Shown here one piece after another: positions 12,245 through 15,751 of a DNA stretch of 15,751 bases (position 1 is its first letter; each line of letters starts with the position of its first letter). The translations under genes and the position numbers were made by a program. Location: NCBI GenBank assembly GCA_002307055.1, contig DBTM01000039.1:70315-86065 (forward strand). The letters run 5' to 3'. The DNA is from Clostridiales bacterium UBA1316 (GTDB taxonomy: Bacteria; Bacillota; Clostridia; Oscillospirales; Oscillospiraceae). The notes beneath the pieces were generated by a model. It did no database searches. It worked only from the letters and a program-made list of their open reading frames with translations, and had not been told where the DNA came from.

Positions 12245-13795
12245 GTGAAGCTTATAAAATCATTGCAAATGCGCGATATAGACCGATACGCAACAGACGT
12301 TCTCGGCGTTCCGGCGACGCTTTTGATGACAAACGCGGCGGAGCACGTCGCCGTCACGGCGATGGACCTGCTGCGTGATAAAGGCGCGAGTGTCGCCGTA
12401 TTTTGCGGTTCCGGCAATAACGGCGGTGACGGAATCGCCGCTGCTGTCTATCTCCTTAAGCGCAATATAAAGATCCGCTGTTTTTTGACAGGCAGCTGCG
12501 GGAAGATGACGCCCGACGCGCTGGAGATGGCGCGGCGTTACGGCGAACTCGGCGGTGTTTTAGAGGATTTTTCCGACGCGCCGGATGCCGTCTATTATAC
12601 GAGCCGCTGCGATGTCATCATCGATGCCATTTTCGGCATCGGCCTCAATACGGCGCTGCGGGGCGACGCGCTTGACGCCGTCCGGCTGATTAACGATTCG
12701 CCCGCGCGCGTTGTCGCTGCCGACATCCCGAGCGGTGTTGAAGCCGATACGGGCAATATCTTAGGTGACGCCGTCAGGGCGGATATTACAGTCACATTTT
12801 CATTTGCCAAGCCCGGGCATTTCGCCGAGCCGGGCTGCATATGCTGCGGAGATGTCCGCGTCGCCGATATCGGCATCCCGCCCGAATTGATGGAAAACGC
12901 CTCGGCAGACTGCTTTGCCGTCACGGCGGGAGATATCAGCCTGCCGCACCGCCGAAAGGATACGCATAAGGGCGATTATGGCCGCGACCTTATTATCTCC
13001 GGGAGCATAGGCTTTTCGGGCGCGCCTGTCCTCTCGGCAAAGGCGGCTTCCATGACGGGTGCCGGTCTTGTTTCTTTGGGCGTACCGGAAGCGATCTACC
13101 AGATCGCCGCCGTCAAGTGCGACGAGGAAATGCCTTTTCCCCTGCCCTGTACGGCTGAAGGCGGGCTCAGTGGACTGGCTGTCTACGCCATTCTCGACCG
13201 GCTGAAAAAAGCGGATGTATGCCTCATCGGGCCGGGACTCGGGCAATCCGAGTCCATCGACGAAATCGTCTTTTCTCTCATAAAGCATTCAAAGGTCCCG
13301 CTGATTCTCGATGCCGATGGTATAAACGCCGTCAGCCGGAATATAGATATATTGGACGAGGCAGAGTGTCCCATCGTGCTGACCCCCCACGCGGGTGAAT
13401 TCAAACGCCTCCGCGGAATTGCCCCCGAAGGAAATGCCTTTTCCGTCAGCCGTACGGATGAAGCACGCGGGTTTGCCGTGCAGCATCGATGCATCCTCGT
13501 TTTAAAGGGACACCGGACGATTACCGCCCTGCCGGACGGGACGGTTTATATCAACACCACAGGCGGCCCGGCAATGGCCAAGGGCGGGACGGGAGACGTT
13601 CTGGCCGGTATGATTGCCGCGCTTATCGGGCAGAAATTCCCAATCAAAGACGCGGTCCTCGCCGCAGTATATCTGCACGGGCTGGCCGGTGACATGTGCG
13701 CGGCGCTTTACGGCGAATACTCCGTCGCCGCCTCAAGCATCATCAGCATGCTGCCCCACGCCATAAGCTCAGTTATATCAAGCTTAAAAAAGTAA
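12245..13795 (+). CDS. nnr: Bifunctional NAD(P)H-hydrate epimerase / ADP-dependent NAD(P)H-hydrate dehydratase
   Basis: This cytosolic repair enzyme restores hydrated NADH and NADPH: the N-terminal YjeF domain interconverts the R and S hydrates and the C-terminal ribokinase-like domain dehydrates the S form using ADP. All 516 residues of the fused form are present. The epimerase domain (about 1-215) has GSGNNGGDG (55-63) and DAIFGIGL. The dehydratase domain (about 225-510) has DADGIN (356-361), LTPHAGEF (379-386) and GGPAMAKGGTGDVLAGM (440-456), with D451 as the expected catalytic aspartate. The start is GTG with AAGGAGA seven bases upstream. It is the first gene of the operon, 18 bases before the lipoprotein gene. 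Also annotated as nnrD/nnrE fusions. Confidence 0.98.
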   Translation: MKLIKSLQMRDIDRYATDVLGVPATLLMTNAAEHVAVTAMDLLRDKGASVAVFCGSGNNGGDGIAAAVYLLKRNIKIRCFLTGSCGKMTPDALEMARRYGELGGVLEDFSDAPDAVYYTSRCDVIIDAIFGIGLNTALRGDALDAVRLINDSPARVVAADIPSGVEADTGNILGDAVRADITVTFSFAKPGHFAEPGCICCGDVRVADIGIPPELMENASADCFAVTAGDISLPHRRKDTHKGDYGRDLIISGSIGFSGAPVLSAKAASMTGAGLVSLGVPEAIYQIAAVKCDEEMPFPLPCTAEGGLSGLAVYAILDRLKKADVCLIGPGLGQSESIDEIVFSLIKHSKVPLILDADGINAVSRNIDILDEAECPIVLTPHAGEFKRLRGIAPEGNAFSVSRTDEARGFAVQHRCILVLKGHRTITALPDGTVYINTTGGPAMAKGGTGDVLAGMIAALIGQKFPIKDAVLAAVYLHGLAGDMCAALYGEYSVAASSIISMLPHAISSVISSLKK

Positions 13796-13813
13796 TAATG
13801 GGGTGAGATACCG

Positions 13814-14401
13814 TTGAGGCAAGTGAAACCACTTGCACAAATGATAACATTAATTTTAATCTTACTTCTCTCCTCCTGTCAGGGTTCCAAAAATAACGGG
13901 CAGGCGCTCGCTCTGGATATCAGAGCAAGCCTGATAGCGGCTGGGAAGCTTGAGCTCACAGCGGCGGTGAGAGCGGATTACGGTAACAGGGTATATGATT
14001 TTACCTTTAATTATACCGGGAATGCCGATAAGGGTGAACTTGAGATTACAGCGCCCGAGTCGATTGCCGGTCTGAAGGCTGTCGTCTCGGTCTCCGGCGG
14101 CACGCTGATGTATGACGGCGCCGTACTGGATACGGGCGCGGTGACAAAAGACGGCCTCTCTCCGGCGGAAGCCATCCCTGTCCTGATATCGCAGTGGCAG
14201 AGCGGCTGTATATCCGGCTGCAATTATGAGAAGTTCGGAGATATACAGGCGCTTGCCGTCACGACCGATATTACCGAAACAGTTCATCAGAGAACATGGT
14301 TTGACGTTAAAACGCGCCTGCCAATCAGAGCGGAGCTCAGCGATAACGGTAAAATGGTAATCGCCTGTCAGTTTGATCATGTAAAGTTGTCGGCGAAATA
14401 A
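13814..14401 (+). CDS. GerS/YdcC-like (LolA-fold) lipoprotein
   Basis: The protein has 195 residues from a TTG start, preferred because GGGGTGAG lies six bases upstream; an internal ATG nine codons later would shorten the signal. The N-terminus is a lipoprotein signal ending LLLSSC, with C22 lipidated. The rest is predicted beta-rich (VRADYGNRVYDFTFNYTG, AVVSVSGGTLMYDGAVL, RTWFDVKTRLPIRAEL), as in LolA-like proteins: the closing WFDVKTRLPIRAEL resembles the "strand with P-x-R/K" seen there. The family is inferred mainly from context: in Clostridioides difficile the germination lipoprotein gene gerS lies directly before alr2, and in Bacillus subtilis ydcC lies before alrA. GerS acts in cortex breakdown during spore germination, but whether this protein does so is unproven. 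Confidence 0.8.
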   Translation: MRQVKPLAQMITLILILLLSSCQGSKNNGQALALDIRASLIAAGKLELTAAVRADYGNRVYDFTFNYTGNADKGELEITAPESIAGLKAVVSVSGGTLMYDGAVLDTGAVTKDGLSPAEAIPVLISQWQSGCISGCNYEKFGDIQALAVTTDITETVHQRTWFDVKTRLPIRAELSDNGKMVIACQFDHVKLSAK

Positions 14402-14432
14402 TTGCTTTTATAACACAAAGGAACCAAAATTT

Positions 14433-15584
14433 ATGAGTAATATGCAAATGAGAACATGGGCTGAGGTCAACCTGTCAAACATTGAATACAATTATAAGGC
14501 GATGAGAGCGCGGCTGAAAAACGGCACGCGCTTTCTCGGCATTGTCAAGGCCGATGCGTATGGGCATGGTGCCAGTCAGGTATCCGGTCTTCTGCAAACT
14601 TTGAAATGCGACTATTTGGGCGTTGCCAGCATCGACGAGGCTCTGTCCCTTCGTGAAAACGGTATCATGCTGCCGATCCTTATATTAGGCTACACATCAC
14701 CTCAGTTTGCGGCCAAGCTTCTGGAATATAATTTGACGCAGACGGTTTACAGTCTGGAGATGGCGGCAGCGTTTTCACGTGCGGCTGCTTCTCTGGGTAA
14801 AACACTGAAAGTGCACTTAAAGGCCGACAGCGGAATGGGACGGCTTGGCTTTACCTGCCATCGCGGACGCAGCCCCGAAGAGGATATGCTTGCCGTTTTA
14901 AAGCTGCCGGGGCTTAACCCGGAGGGCATATTCACACATTTCGCCGTTTCGGACGTTCTTGGTGACCCATATACCGAAAAACAATTCAGGGATTTTAAAG
15001 ACCTGACGGACAGACTGGAAGAAGACGCCGGTTTTAAATTTGAGATAAAGCATTGCGCTAACAGCGGTGCGATGATAAACTATGATTGGAGTTATATCGA
15101 CATGGTCCGTCCGGGCTTGTCGCTATATGGGCTCTATCCGGATTGCGATACCGGCGGGCTTGCGCTCCGCCCCGCGATGGAGCTTAAAACGCGTATCGCG
15201 CAGATCAAGGAATTTGACGAAGGCGACACCATCAGCTACGGCAGAATTTATACTGTCCCGTCTAAACGAAAAATTGCCGTTATTACAATCGGTTACGCCG
15301 ATGGCCTCCACCGTGTCCTGTCGGGTCAGATTGATGTCCTCATCCGGGGCAAACGGGCGCGGCAGGTCGGCCGAATCTGCATGGATATGTGCATGGTTGA
15401 CGTGACGGATATCCCCGATGCCGAAACAGGCGATGTCGTCACCATTTTCGGGCGTGACGGCGAAGGCTTTATCCCGATAGAGGAGCTGGCAGTCCTCGCC
15501 GGTACAGTATCCTGGGAACTGCTCTGTTCCGTTTCGCCGCGTGTCCCGAGGGTATATTTATATTCGGAGGATGAGCAGAAATAA
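14433..15584 (+). CDS. alr: Alanine racemase
   Basis: A pyridoxal-phosphate enzyme converting L-alanine to D-alanine for peptidoglycan; in spore-formers a copy may also set germinant levels. Its 383 residues are full length. The fold-III barrel domain carries the PLP lysine K39 in IVKADAYGHG, and R137 in GMGRLGF. The C-terminal beta domain carries the second catalytic base Y269 in TISYGRIY and the CMD motif (316-318). The K39 position matches that of the Geobacillus enzyme. An AAAGGAA site precedes the ATG, 31 bases past the lipoprotein gene, so it is the third gene of the operon. No terminator follows before the window edge. Confidence 0.99.
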   Translation: MSNMQMRTWAEVNLSNIEYNYKAMRARLKNGTRFLGIVKADAYGHGASQVSGLLQTLKCDYLGVASIDEALSLRENGIMLPILILGYTSPQFAAKLLEYNLTQTVYSLEMAAAFSRAAASLGKTLKVHLKADSGMGRLGFTCHRGRSPEEDMLAVLKLPGLNPEGIFTHFAVSDVLGDPYTEKQFRDFKDLTDRLEEDAGFKFEIKHCANSGAMINYDWSYIDMVRPGLSLYGLYPDCDTGGLALRPAMELKTRIAQIKEFDEGDTISYGRIYTVPSKRKIAVITIGYADGLHRVLSGQIDVLIRGKRARQVGRICMDMCMVDVTDIPDAETGDVVTIFGRDGEGFIPIEELAVLAGTVSWELLCSVSPRVPRVYLYSEDEQK

Positions 15585-15751
15585 CGCCGAGCCGCGGTGA
15601 CAAACCGTCTGCCCTGACATATACTGTTAACGGGAACGAAAATCCCAACGGATTCATCTCTCGGGATAAATTCATTGCCGCAATCTTATTTTTTGCATTT
15701 GCCATGGCAGCGGTTGTATATTTTGTTTTGCTTTGTGAAAGAATTATAGTA
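15571..15751 (+). other. Open frame at the right edge without a normal start: possible frameshifted or partial gene
   Basis: From 15575 to the window end one frame is open and reads like a real N-terminus of a membrane protein: SALTYTVNGNENPNGFISRD, then KFIAAILFFAFAMAAVVYFV as a single membrane segment. It has no ATG, GTG or TTG before the membrane segment, where an ATG occurs inside it at 15704. An ATG at 15571 overlapping the end of alr opens a nine-codon frame (MSRNNAEPR, stop TGA at 15598) that a +1 shift would join to the long frame. GGAGG touches that ATG, too close for a normal ribosome site. Explanations: a sequence or assembly indel, a non-standard start, a decaying gene or chance. 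The family is not recognised. Confidence 0.4.

Noticed and set aside
13862..14380. 172-codon minus-strand frame opposite the GerS-like gene
   Set aside because: No ribosome site or recognisable domain, and it is opposite a gene with signal peptide and operon context.

Overview
The window reads as a low-GC Gram-positive genome of the Clostridia type, probably a spore-former. The grounds are AAGGAGG-type ribosome binding sites with some GTG and TTG starts, TTGACA/TATAAT promoters, a T-box leader on pheST, an agr-type peptide locus with a clostridial-style peptide, lipobox lipoproteins, and an nnr / GerS-YdcC-like lipoprotein / alr gene order. I cannot name a genus from the sequence alone.

Layout: bases 1-8000 are accessory-like, and every gene there is on the minus strand. 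From left to right they are: the 5' part of an unrecognised low-complexity protein cut by the window edge; a membrane GGDEF plus HD-GYP cyclic-di-GMP enzyme; an AT-rich agr-type operon, transcribed as DUF5317-like protein, AgrC-sensor-like membrane protein, AgrB, AgrD; a 70-residue and a 126-residue small protein, each with its own promoter; a Ser/Pro-rich lipoprotein; and a GT87-type membrane glycosyltransferase. Many gene ends carry a hairpin. Bases 8060-12130 (minus strand) are GC-richer housekeeping DNA: a self-contained tRNA-Thr(CGU) unit, then pheT and pheS behind a phenylalanine T-box leader. A 74-bp palindromic repeat lies between the T-box terminator and pheS. From 12164 a divergent promoter drives the plus-strand operon nnr (NAD(P)HX repair), a GerS/YdcC-like lipoprotein and alr (alanine racemase). 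A reading frame with no normal start follows at the right edge.

The most interesting part is 1069-4683. AgrB has its catalytic His77 and Cys84. The 41-residue AgrD, too short for a routine ORF search, overlaps agrB by four bases and predicts a CFWYT thiolactone. No AgrC kinase or AgrA regulator is present. The genes around agrBD are instead a kinase-less AgrC-like membrane domain, a DUF5317-like protein and, past a hairpin with no clear promoter after it, a membrane GGDEF/HD-GYP protein. A peptide signal read out through cyclic-di-GMP is a reasonable hypothesis, but it is inference from gene order.
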